Below, piece by piece: positions 37,972-45,844 of a stretch of DNA of 64,000 bases. The position numbers and the translations under genes were made by a program. The notes beneath the pieces were generated by a model, which saw only the letters and a program-made list of their open reading frames with translations, did no database searches and was not told where the DNA came from. Numbering within the stretch: the first letter of the stretch is position 1; each line of letters starts with the position of its first letter. The stretch comes from Nesterenkonia muleiensis. Its GTDB lineage: Bacteria > Actinomycetota > Actinomycetes > Actinomycetales > Micrococcaceae. The stretch spans positions 310,001 through 374,000 of the forward strand of contig NZ_QWLD01000003.1 of assembly GCF_003600155.1 (NCBI RefSeq), in the 5' to 3' direction.

Positions 37972-38475
37972 ATTTTCAGTCGAGGTGGTCAGCAGCGCCA
38001 CCGCACTTTCGTAGAGCAGCGAATCGTCCTCTGTCTGCGTGCCGAACATTCGAGCGTTCTGTTCGATTGCCACCGCACCCAATGCGTATCGCATGAGCAC
38101 CGACGCCCGCTCTGCGGCCTGCGCCGGACTCTGCCCGGCATCCAGCAGAGCCGCCCGCAAGGCGGGGACCGGGGGAAGCTCCGGATCCAGCGCATAGGCG
38201 ATGAGAGTGAGATCTCCGCTGTCCCGCAGCGGCAACAGAGTCTGGCGCAGCAGGCGCATCAGCTCCGAAGGCGCCCCCACGGCATCGCGCAACGGATCGA
38301 GCATGCGGTGAGCCACCTGACGCAGCATCTCCTGCTTATTGGGAAGGTGGTAGTAAAGGGCTCCTGGACGCACTCCGAGTTCTGCGGCCACCCGCCGCAT
38401 CGACACATCCTGAAGCCCATACTGAGCGACCAGATCATGGGCGGTGGTCACGATCTGCCCCGCGGTCAACGCCAT
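37954..38475 (-). CDS. bioQ: TetR family repressor, probable BioQ
   Basis: Protein of 173 residues with an N-terminal helix-turn-helix (SMRRVAAELGVRPGALYYHLPNK broken by standard TetR spacing, about residues 25-46) and a short C-terminal domain. It lies 46 bp upstream of bioY on the same strand and its own 3' end contains a palindrome matching known BioQ half-sites. The identification as BioQ rests on this context; direct binding is unproven. It should repress biotin uptake when biotin, or a signal from it, is plentiful. Confidence 0.78.
   Translation of the reverse strand: MALTAGQIVTTAHDLVAQYGLQDVSMRRVAAELGVRPGALYYHLPNKQEMLRQVAHRMLDPLRDAVGAPSELMRLLRQTLLPLRDSGDLTLIAYALDPELPPVPALRAALLDAGQSPAQAAERASVLMRYALGAVAIEQNARMFGTQTEDDSLLYESAVALLTTSTENLNTVQ
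37957..37971. promoter_or_regulatory. Putative BioQ operator inside the 3' end of the regulator gene
   Basis: Perfect palindrome TTGAAC-GGT-GTTCAA. It resembles the TGAAC-N3-GTTAC-type sites described for BioQ in corynebacteria and mycobacteria. It lies within the last six codons of the TetR gene and covers the -35 element of bioY. Confidence 0.75.
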
Positions 38476-38566
38476 TCCACCAGCATACGGCGGCGGAGGC
38501 GTCTCACTCCAAGTACGGCCGTCAGCAGAGCAGGGACAGCCTCAGTGAGGATTCCTGGACTCAGAG

Positions 38567-39238
38567 TCAGGAGCGGATGGGCACTTCGGGCAAGGACATT
38601 CTCACCAGGGCCTCGACGCACTCTTCCACGGTCCGCTCAGGGTGGGAGGTGTGCCGTTCGATGCTCAGTGTCACTGCGGCCGAGAGCAGGCCTGTGGCGG
38701 TGATCTCCAGGCTGTTGGGCGGAGTGAGAACGTCCCGCAGGCCCACGGAGACCGCTGCCTTGTCAAGCCGTTCTAGACGGTTGGCGATCAGCGCGATCAT
38801 CGCCTCCTTTCCGGCCCTGAGCTGCTCGCTCTCCTGCGCTTGGCTGCGGGCCATGGCGAATGCCACCAGACCGGTGAAAGAGGGGAAGGTGTTGAGGAAT
38901 TCGAAGGCAGAGGTGACCTGCTGACGGTACTGGGTCCGCACGTCATCGGCACCCTCGGCCCCACCACTGTTCGCATCGAACTCCTCCATGATGTCCATGA
39001 GCTCGGAGGCCCCATAGATCAGCATTTCCTGCACCAGGCGTTCTTTGGAGCCGAAGTGGTAGTACACCGAGCCTTTGGCCACGTTCGCGGAGGCGGCGAG
39101 CTCGTCCACCGTATGTTCGTGCACACTGCGGTGGTCTTCCAGCGCCATGGCCGCTCGGAGAATCTTCGTCCTTGCTGAGAGCCGTGCGGAGCGTTCAGGT
39201 GCTCTCGCTCTTGCCGATGACGGCAGTATGCCGTTCAC
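38567..39238 (-). CDS. TetR family regulator of the YhgE/Pip operon
   Basis: Protein of 223 residues: helix-turn-helix TVDELAASANVAKGSVYYHF at about 43-62, then a helical effector domain. The GTG start overlaps the stop of the exporter gene (GTGA) and GAGGAGG lies a few bases upstream, so it is the last gene of a three-gene operon. A perfect palindrome before the first gene at 42250 is the likely operator, giving autoregulation. The ligand is unknown. Confidence 0.88.
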   Translation of the reverse strand: MNGILPSSARARAPERSARLSARTKILRAAMALEDHRSVHEHTVDELAASANVAKGSVYYHFGSKERLVQEMLIYGASELMDIMEEFDANSGGAEGADDVRTQYRQQVTSAFEFLNTFPSFTGLVAFAMARSQAQESEQLRAGKEAMIALIANRLERLDKAAVSVGLRDVLTPPNSLEITATGLLSAAVTLSIERHTSHPERTVEECVEALVRMSLPEVPIRS

Positions 39239-41454
39239 TGTGCCTCCTCAATCGCTGGGTGCAGGCGTTCCAAGTCCCACATCTTCTTCTTGTACACTGC
39301 CAGCACCAGCAGACCAAAGCCGATGAGGGCTGTAACCAGCAGAGCGCCGATCGTGGTGGAGAAGGCGCCGAGGTCGGCGCCGTAGATCACATGACGCAGC
39401 CCGTCCACGGCATAGCTCATGGGAAGCACATGGTGCAGCGCCTGCAGCGGTGCGGGCAGTGTCTGGGGCGGGAAGGTGCCGCCGGATGCCACCAGCTGGA
39501 GCACCAGCAGGAAGATGATGAGCATCTTGCCCGGGTTCCCCAGCAGCGTCACCACACCTTGGACCAGTGCGGAGAACGCCATGGAAGCCGCCAGCAGAAT
39601 GGCGAGGGCGAACAACGGATGTGCTGGGGTGAGCCCTAGGCCCAGCACCACCGCCGCGTAGAGCAGTCCGCTCTGGGCCAGCGAGAGAAGTAGGAACGGG
39701 ATCCACGAGCCCAATGCAATCGAGAACGGGTTGGCGTTGGAAGCCAGTGCTCGCGGAGAGGTCGGGCGGAGCACCTGGAGCATCACCAGGGCTCCGATCC
39801 ACAATGAGAGGGCCAGGAAGAACGGGGCCATGCCGGCACCGTAATTGCCGGCCTCTGCCTGGGAGGTCTTGTTGACCTCCAGCGGGTTGCCGATCACATC
39901 ACTGAGTTCGGCTCGCTCGCCTTCATCAGGGTTTGGCACATCGCCGGCACCGGAACTCAAGCCATCCACCAGTTCACCGGACCCGTCCAGGAGTTCACCA
40001 GCCCCATCCTGCGCATCACCGAGACCATGGCGAAGCCCGGCCGCACCATCACTGAGCTCCGATGTTCCCTCAGCGAGCTCAGCGGCTCCTGCGGAGAGCT
40101 GCCGGGCACCGCTGTAAGCGGTGTCGGCCCCGGTGGAGAGCTCGTCAGCAGCACTGTCCAAGGAGTCCGCCCCCTGTTTGGCATTAGTGACTCCCTCCGC
40201 CAGATCAGGGGCCTGAGAAGCCAGCTGGGACGCCCCAGTCGACAGTTCTGAGCTGCCGCTGTGCAGCTCCTGGGCGCCATCGGCGACGCTGCGTGCACCG
40301 GCAGCCAGCTGATCAACATCACTCTGCGCCTCCTGCAGCTGGGTGCGCGCACTTTGAGCTCGTTCAATCAACTGCGAGTCCTCACTCGCGTCTGCAAGGG
40401 CCGCATGAGCTTCCTCAGACTGCTCCTCGGTGATGAGACCCGCCGCGATCAGGTCGGTCACAGCCTGGTCAGCTCGCCCGGCGGCAGCATCTTCGAACTC
40501 CTGGAGGATTGCGGCCGCCTCCTGCCCTGACACTGCGAGCTGTTCATTGCCCTGGGCCACCTGCTCCGCGCCATCTCTGAGCCCAAGGAGCCCGCTGTTC
40601 AATGTGCTGGCACCCTCGGAGAGGCTCTCCGCGGCAGTGACCAGTGAGCCCGCCCCGTTCTGGAGGTCAGCCAGACCGCTGGAGAGCTCACCGGTACCGG
40701 TGGAGAACTGACCAGCCCCGTTTGAGAGATCTTCAAGCCCATTGGCGAGCTCACTCATATTCACCGAGATCTCACCCGCACCCTCGTCAAGACTGCGCGC
40801 ACCTCGGGTGAGCTCCTGGGCGCCGGCACTCAAGGTCTCAAGCCCATGGTGGAGATCGCCGATACCGCCCTCGAGCTCACCAGCGCCGTCGGCGGCATCG
40901 AGAATTTCTTGGTGTATCCGTCCGAACCCGGTGAGCATCTGGTCAGCAGTCTCCCGGCCCACCTCCTCGGCGACCGAGCCGTGAATCTCATAGGCGAGGA
41001 TGGTGACGATATTGCTCAGGAGGTAGTTGTTGGCTTCGTTGGTGATGATGTCGATCATCGCGCGGTCAGCACGCTCAAAGGAACTGGGCGATGCCAGTGC
41101 CTCCGAGAACTCCTCAGGGACGATGAGGGCGAACTGGTAATCACCGCTGGCCACGCCCGCTTCTGCCTTCTGCCGCGAGTCCACTTCCTCCCAGCCGAAA
41201 GAGGCTTCGTCAATGAGCTCTTCGGTAACGTCATCACCGATGGTGCGGAACTCGCCGTCGAAATCCTCCCCTTGGTCAAGGTTGACCAGGGCCGCACCGA
41301 CATTGTCCAGATTCTCGTAGGGATCCCAATTGGCGTAGAGATAGATTCCTGAGTACAGGACCGGAACCATCGCGAGCCCAAGCACAGTGATCAGCGGAGT
41401 GAAGCTGCTGGTCATCCGCTCGAACTCGGAGCGCACCAGGCGGAGAAAGGTCAT
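39235..41454 (-). CDS. YhgE/Pip family membrane protein
   Basis: Protein of 739 residues. One N-terminal membrane segment is followed by a large extracytoplasmic region (about 40-520) with many heptad-like GA-x-x-L repeats, such as LSNGAGQFSTGTGELSSGL, forming long helical hairpins. Five or six membrane segments make up the C-terminal ABC-2-like domain. This build is that of YhgE/Pip proteins (phage infection protein, EsaA relatives), implicated in export or cell-surface functions. Overlaps both neighbours by 4 bp, so it belongs to one operon with the ABC-like protein and TetR regulator. Confidence 0.9.
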   Translation of the reverse strand: MTFLRLVRSEFERMTSSFTPLITVLGLAMVPVLYSGIYLYANWDPYENLDNVGAALVNLDQGEDFDGEFRTIGDDVTEELIDEASFGWEEVDSRQKAEAGVASGDYQFALIVPEEFSEALASPSSFERADRAMIDIITNEANNYLLSNIVTILAYEIHGSVAEEVGRETADQMLTGFGRIHQEILDAADGAGELEGGIGDLHHGLETLSAGAQELTRGARSLDEGAGEISVNMSELANGLEDLSNGAGQFSTGTGELSSGLADLQNGAGSLVTAAESLSEGASTLNSGLLGLRDGAEQVAQGNEQLAVSGQEAAAILQEFEDAAAGRADQAVTDLIAAGLITEEQSEEAHAALADASEDSQLIERAQSARTQLQEAQSDVDQLAAGARSVADGAQELHSGSSELSTGASQLASQAPDLAEGVTNAKQGADSLDSAADELSTGADTAYSGARQLSAGAAELAEGTSELSDGAAGLRHGLGDAQDGAGELLDGSGELVDGLSSGAGDVPNPDEGERAELSDVIGNPLEVNKTSQAEAGNYGAGMAPFFLALSLWIGALVMLQVLRPTSPRALASNANPFSIALGSWIPFLLLSLAQSGLLYAAVVLGLGLTPAHPLFALAILLAASMAFSALVQGVVTLLGNPGKMLIIFLLVLQLVASGGTFPPQTLPAPLQALHHVLPMSYAVDGLRHVIYGADLGAFSTTIGALLVTALIGFGLLVLAVYKKKMWDLERLHPAIEEAQ

Positions 41455-42233
41455 CGGTCCTCCTCCATCATGCGGCCCAGGGCGGCGAGGTCTTCGCGCT
41501 CTTCATCGTCGTCTGCCGGCTCATCTGCCGCTCCAGGCCTGCCACCTGCTTCGTTCGCGAAACTGATGGTGCCAGCCAGTGCCTCGGCACCCTCGGGAAC
41601 TCGACCAAGAACGGCGAGGATGGCGCGCTGCCGATCTGCACCGGTGAGGCTCTTCAACAATCGCAGAAGCTCATGGGAGGCAATCCGGTGCCGGTCCGGG
41701 GAGTCAACGACGGCGCAGCGCACCGCAGGGTCCGCGAACGCCAGCTCGATCAGCAGCCGCAACCGGGTTTCGGCCTCCAGTGCCACGACTTTCTGCCGGG
41801 CCAGCTGGTTCAGCCCGTGGCTCTCGAGCCAGTCCATGGAACGGACCTGCGCTCGCAGTCTCCGGCGGCTCCCCGGCCTCCCGGGGGTCTGGGCGGTCAT
41901 GGGGCGCAGCGCCAGAGACTCTGAGACCACCTGCCGGACCGTCATGTGGTGCTCAGGAGCAGTGATTCCCGGGGCATCCACCAGCGCTGTCCTGCGCCGC
42001 AGAAGCCCAGCTGCGCGGCGATCCTGGCCAGGATCGGCGTCGTCGTTCTCCTCGTAGCGGACCTCACCGCCGTCCGGCTTCATCCTCCCTGAGGCGATGA
42101 GGGCCAGTGAGGTCCGTGACATGGCCGTCGAGGCGTGCAGCAGGGAGAGCTCGCCGTCTGGTGCGGAGAAATCTGTGGATCCGATGAGCCGGAAGTGGTG
42201 CTCGTCGAAGGCCACCTTCTGGGCAAGAAGCAT
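41451..42233 (-). CDS. Degenerate ABC-ATPase-like protein paired with YhgE/Pip
   Basis: Protein of 260 residues. The layout is that of an ABC ATP-binding domain: a stretch LLHASTAMSRTSLALIASGR sits where Walker A (GxxGxGKS/T) should be, followed by a Q-loop-like area and LRLLIELAFADPAVRCAVVDSP at the position of signature and Walker B. The glycines and lysine of Walker A and the LSGGQ signature are missing. It therefore probably cannot hydrolyse ATP in the standard way, and may act as a structural subunit. First gene of the operon, overlapping the exporter gene by ATGA. Confidence 0.65.
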   Translation of the reverse strand: MLLAQKVAFDEHHFRLIGSTDFSAPDGELSLLHASTAMSRTSLALIASGRMKPDGGEVRYEENDDADPGQDRRAAGLLRRRTALVDAPGITAPEHHMTVRQVVSESLALRPMTAQTPGRPGSRRRLRAQVRSMDWLESHGLNQLARQKVVALEAETRLRLLIELAFADPAVRCAVVDSPDRHRIASHELLRLLKSLTGADRQRAILAVLGRVPEGAEALAGTISFANEAGGRPGAADEPADDDEEREDLAALGRMMEEDR

Positions 42234-42249
42234 GCCACCAGTTTACTAA

Positions 42250-42263
42250 ACTGACCAGTCAGT
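42250..42263. promoter_or_regulatory. Palindromic operator before the YhgE/Pip operon
   Basis: Perfect 14-bp inverted repeat ACTGAC-CA-GTCAGT, 16 bp upstream of the first start codon. The position suits autoregulation by the TetR protein at the end of the operon. Confidence 0.65.
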
Positions 42264-42755
42264 ACAAACTCAGGAGTAATACTCTCCCGTATCGCATTAG
42301 ACAGCGTCGGTTCTTTTCGCCCGAGACTGCGAGCTGACAGCGGTGACCGCACGGGCGGCGGCGCATCCGCTCGGCCCTGCCATCATGCGGCTACTGGGCC
42401 GGCGTCGACCAGGCTCAGCACCAGGATCTGGTGCCTGGTCACCTTCATCTGGAACTGTGGCCCGTCGAAAGGCGTGCTTTTGGCTCCGATGAAGGTGACG
42501 AACGCAAGGGAACCCTGCTCTGGCGCTCGGGTCCGCAGCACTGGGGCGAGATGTTCCTCAGAGCCGAGACCTTGGGTGTGGGACTGCCTCGGCCAGAGCA
42601 TTTCTGCACCACGCTGATTCAGCGCCCGGCAGCACGCACGCACCTGGCGGACCCACAGATTCTGCAGGCAGTGGAGGCCCAGTGTCATGGCGCCGCCGCC
42701 TGCGCTGATGCAGAATGATCTCACAGCCCCCGAAGCCTGCGTCGCTCAGCAGCGG
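42264..42755. other. Unassigned 490-bp region between the YhgE/Pip operon and tRNA
   Basis: Two open frames overlap on opposite strands: plus 42431-42718 (95 codons from GTG, containing LLWRSGPQHWGEMFLRAETL) and minus 42383-42724 (113 codons, containing LAFVTFIGAKSTPFDGPQFQ). Neither matches a family I know and both have plausible codon use, so I cannot choose. The region may be a gene relic. The promoter of the YhgE/Pip operon lies at its left edge. Confidence 0.4.
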
Positions 42756-42829
42756 TCCCCCCACTGGGACTCGAACCCAGACTGGATCGATTTTAAGTCG
42801 ACTGCCTCTGCCGATTGGGCTACAGGGGG
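42756..42829 (-). tRNA. tRNA with UAA anticodon (Leu by anticodon), short variable loop
   Basis: A 74-nt cloverleaf: 7-bp acceptor stem (CCCCCTG / TGGGGGG with two G-U pairs), anticodon stem GTCGA/TCGAT with loop CTTAAAA (anticodon UAA), T-arm CTGGG-TTCGAGT-CCCAG, discriminator A73. The 3' CCA is not encoded. The variable loop has only 5 nt, whereas bacterial tRNA-Leu normally has a long class II arm. The D stem has three pairs plus a C-A mismatch. The decoding of UUA is inferred from the anticodon alone. Confidence 0.85.
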
Positions 42830-42835
42830 TTGACA

Positions 42836-42861
42836 AAAGGGCCGTGCGGACACGGCCCTTT
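42836..42861 (-). terminator. Terminator of the NDH-2 gene
   Basis: Perfect 11-bp stem AAAGGGCCGTG / CACGGCCCTTT with a 4-base loop. On the minus strand it ends in CCCTTTTGTC. It lies 27 bp past the NDH-2 stop and just before the tRNA gene, so the tRNA likely needs its own promoter or read-through. Confidence 0.85.
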
Positions 42862-42887
42862 CATCGTACCGGGGTCGGCGCCGGGCT

Positions 42888-44282
42888 CTAGCCCTTGGCC
42901 TTCTCCTTCTTGTTGCCACCGGCAGCCTCGAAGAATGCTGCGGTGGGGTTCTCCAGGTCACGCAGCGGAGTCACGTCGCGGCCGAAGATCAGTTCGTTGA
43001 CCCAGCCGCCAGCCACACGGGCCTTGCGCTCGAAAGTAGGAATGGCCATCCCGTGGTAGCCGCGGTGTGCCGCCCAGGCCAGAACGCCCTTGAGCTTGAG
43101 GCCCATGGGGTTGCCCACTCCCTTGTAGAGTCCGAGTCCAGCCACAGCCCCCAGGGACTCGTGTTTGTACTCGGTGACCTCCCCTGCCCCGTAGCGGACG
43201 GAGAACAGGTTCTTGGCCAGCACCTTGGCCTGGCGGGAGGCGTGCTGGGCGTTGGGCACGCAGAAGCCTCCGGGTCCGGCCCCGGTGAGGTCCGGAATCG
43301 CCGCGATGTCTCCGGCAGTCCAGGCTCCCTCGATCACGTCACCATCCTCATTGAGGATCTGCAGCGTCGCCGAGCCGGTGATCCGGCCGCGCTCATCGAC
43401 CGGGAACGAGGAGCTCCGGGCCACGGCGTTGGCGGCCACACCGGCGGTCCATACCAGGGTATCGGCGCCGAACTTGTCGACCTCTGACTTATCCGCCATG
43501 GAGATCAGGGTCAGTTCACCGTCGACGGCCGAGCCCAGGGAGGTGTTCAGCAGCACCTCGATGCCGCGGCCGCGCAGATGCTCCACCACGCCTTCGGCCT
43601 GGTCTTCGGTGACCTCAGGCATGATCCTGCCCATGGCCTCGACCAGCACAATCCGCACATCGGACTGGGCAAGACGCGGATTCTGGCTCACCGAGGCACG
43701 GATGATGTCTTCGATCTCGGCAATGCATTCAATGCCGGCGAACCCTCCGCCGATCACCGAGAAGGTCAGTGCGCGCTTCTTGGCCTGCTCGTCGGTCATC
43801 ACCGAGGCAGACTCCAGCCGCTCCAGGATGTGGTTGCGCAGGCCCAGGGCCTCTTCAATGGTCTTCAGGCCGATGCCGTTCTCCGCCAGGCCCTCGATCG
43901 GGAAGGTCCGGGTGGTGGCCCCGGCACCCATCACGATGTCCTGATAGGGCACCTCCACGCTCTCCACGCTCCCATCCTCGGCAGAGCCCAGACCCACCAC
44001 CGCGACCTTCGCCTCATGGTCCACAGAAGTGACTTTGCCGGTGATCACCTCGGTGTCCTTCAGATGCCGCCGGTGCGGAACCACCGCGTGGCGTGCCTCG
44101 ATGTGGCCGCCGACCACCTCAGGCAGGAAAGGCTGGTAGGTCATGTACGGCAGCGGATCCACCAGGGTGACGATCCCTCCTGCGGCCTTGACCTTCTTCT
44201 GCAGCTGCTGGGCAACCGTCAGGCCGACATAGCCGCCGCCGACGATCAGAACACGGGGTTTCTCTGAGAGCTTGAGTGCCAT
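42888..44282 (-). CDS. ndh: Type II NADH dehydrogenase
   Basis: Protein of 464 residues with two Rossmann motifs: VLIVGGGYVGL near the N-terminus for FAD and FSVIGGGFAGIE (about 175) for NADH. VWTAGV and AWTAGDIAAIPD are typical of NDH-2. It oxidises NADH and reduces menaquinone at the cytoplasmic membrane face without pumping protons. The ATG at 44282 follows GGAGCCC; 44291 is the alternative. Ends at a strong terminator; monocistronic. Confidence 0.94.
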   Translation of the reverse strand: MALKLSEKPRVLIVGGGYVGLTVAQQLQKKVKAAGGIVTLVDPLPYMTYQPFLPEVVGGHIEARHAVVPHRRHLKDTEVITGKVTSVDHEAKVAVVGLGSAEDGSVESVEVPYQDIVMGAGATTRTFPIEGLAENGIGLKTIEEALGLRNHILERLESASVMTDEQAKKRALTFSVIGGGFAGIECIAEIEDIIRASVSQNPRLAQSDVRIVLVEAMGRIMPEVTEDQAEGVVEHLRGRGIEVLLNTSLGSAVDGELTLISMADKSEVDKFGADTLVWTAGVAANAVARSSSFPVDERGRITGSATLQILNEDGDVIEGAWTAGDIAAIPDLTGAGPGGFCVPNAQHASRQAKVLAKNLFSVRYGAGEVTEYKHESLGAVAGLGLYKGVGNPMGLKLKGVLAWAAHRGYHGMAIPTFERKARVAGGWVNELIFGRDVTPLRDLENPTAAFFEAAGGNKKEKAKG

Positions 44283-44368
44283 GGGCTCCATCCTATAGGG
44301 GTTTCGACTGTTGAAAATCAGGCGCTGGGCGTGCCACCGGTCCGGCCAGCAGCGTGGCCGGCCGCGCT

Positions 44369-45844
44369 TCAGGAGTTCTCACGGCGGGAGAGCAGGTGCA
44401 CTGCGGCAAAGGTCAGCAGCAGCACCACAGCCAGTCCGCCCACGCCCAGAGTCGTCGCTCCGGCCCAGTCCTGGGAAGTTCTGGACTCAGCGGCCTGAGG
44501 CAGCTCTCGCGGCTCGCCCTCGGGCCCGGCGACCACACCTGAATCCTCAGGGATGCCTTCGTGCTGGTCCTCGTCAGTCTCGGCGCGGCGGTGGATCCGG
44601 ATCCAGTCGGCGAGGGTGTCGTAGTCGTCCGCATTGAACTCCGGCAGGCTGCCGCTGACGGCCTCGTCAACATTGAGCACGCCATGGCCGTATTCCGGGT
44701 CGATGCCTTCGGCTCCGGCGGAGTCCGCCGAGGTCAGCAGCCGGTGCTTGACCTCTGGGGCCGAAAGCTCAGGATGGGCCGCCATGACCAGCGCTGCAGC
44801 CCCGGCAACGATCGGGGTGGCCCCGGATGTGCCGGTCCAGGTGGCGGATTCCCCGCCGGGCAGCGCCCCGACCAGCGGTTCGGAGGCTGCCGCGATATCC
44901 ACTGCTATGCCCTGCGAGGAGGACTCTTCGCTGATATTGCGATCCTGGTCCACCCCCGCCACGGTGAGCACTCCCGGGATGGTTGCCGGGGCGCCCACTG
45001 AGAAGTGCCCGGCCGCCCGGTTGCCGGAGGCTGCGATGACCAGCACATCGTTCTCCTCGGCGTGCAGAAACGCCTCGTCCCAGGTCTCGGACCAGTCCTG
45101 GACCCCGGAGCCGATGGACATATTGATGATGTCGGCACCGTTGTCCACTGCCCAGGTCACTGCTTCGGCGATCTGGTCCTCGGTGCCGGGCCCGTAGGGG
45201 TTGGGGTCCTCCAGGACCAGCGAGATCGACAACAGATCTGCCTCAGGGGCGACCCCGACTACTCCCAGCGGCCGCTCCGGCCATGGAACAGCGGCCACGT
45301 CCTCTTCGGGTGCTTCCTCCTCGGCTTCCTCCATGCCGGGGAATTCGCGGGTCTCGTAGAACTCATCGAGCAGGTCCTGATCGACCTCGTCCTCCCAGTC
45401 CTCGCCATAGAGCTCCTCGAGATCAGCCAAGAACTCATCGAACCAGTCATCCCACTCATCCTCGGAGAGGTCATCGAAGTCCTCCGCCTCCACCTCGTCC
45501 GGCTCCGGGAGCTCTTCACCGCGTCCTGCTGCCAGGGAGGCGACCAGCGTGCCGTGTTCGGTGTTGACCTGCGACACCGGCCCTCCGGTGCCGTCGCCGC
45601 CCCCTGAGACGTCGGTGCCGCCGGCGATCGAGCCTTCCAGGGCCGGGTGGTCCCCGTCGACTCCGGTGTCGATGACCGCGATGGTGACCCCCTCCCCCTG
45701 GGTCGTCTCCCAGGCCTCGGTGACCCCGTAGTCTTCCAGCCAGAACTGCTGATCCCGTATCTGGAACGCTGAAGCGGGCGCAGCGGCCAGCGGTGCGGCC
45801 ACCATAACGGCCAGACCCACACAGAGATAACGACGACGCCCCAT
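44369..45844 (-). CDS. S8 family subtilisin-like protease with acidic insertion and C-terminal anchor
   Basis: Protein of 491 residues. A signal peptide (to about residue 26) is followed by the catalytic triad: Asp59 in VIDTGVD, His97 in EHGTLVAS and Ser340 in GTSGATP, with Asn275 as oxyanion residue. A C-terminal membrane segment (LGVGGLAVVLLLTFAAVHLL) and short basic tail anchor it, as in mycosins. Residues about 109-186 form an extra, extremely acidic insertion between His and the oxyanion Asn. No ESX genes are nearby, so it is not necessarily a type VII protease. ATG shares one base with the Ppx stop. Confidence 0.88.
   Translation of the reverse strand: MGRRRYLCVGLAVMVAAPLAAAPASAFQIRDQQFWLEDYGVTEAWETTQGEGVTIAVIDTGVDGDHPALEGSIAGGTDVSGGGDGTGGPVSQVNTEHGTLVASLAAGRGEELPEPDEVEAEDFDDLSEDEWDDWFDEFLADLEELYGEDWEDEVDQDLLDEFYETREFPGMEEAEEEAPEEDVAAVPWPERPLGVVGVAPEADLLSISLVLEDPNPYGPGTEDQIAEAVTWAVDNGADIINMSIGSGVQDWSETWDEAFLHAEENDVLVIAASGNRAAGHFSVGAPATIPGVLTVAGVDQDRNISEESSSQGIAVDIAAASEPLVGALPGGESATWTGTSGATPIVAGAAALVMAAHPELSAPEVKHRLLTSADSAGAEGIDPEYGHGVLNVDEAVSGSLPEFNADDYDTLADWIRIHRRAETDEDQHEGIPEDSGVVAGPEGEPRELPQAAESRTSQDWAGATTLGVGGLAVVLLLTFAAVHLLSRRENS

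Noticed and set aside
44369-45844. Type VII secretion (ESX) mycosin
   Set aside because: The fold and anchor are similar but no Ecc or WXG100 genes lie nearby and the serine motif is GTSGATP.
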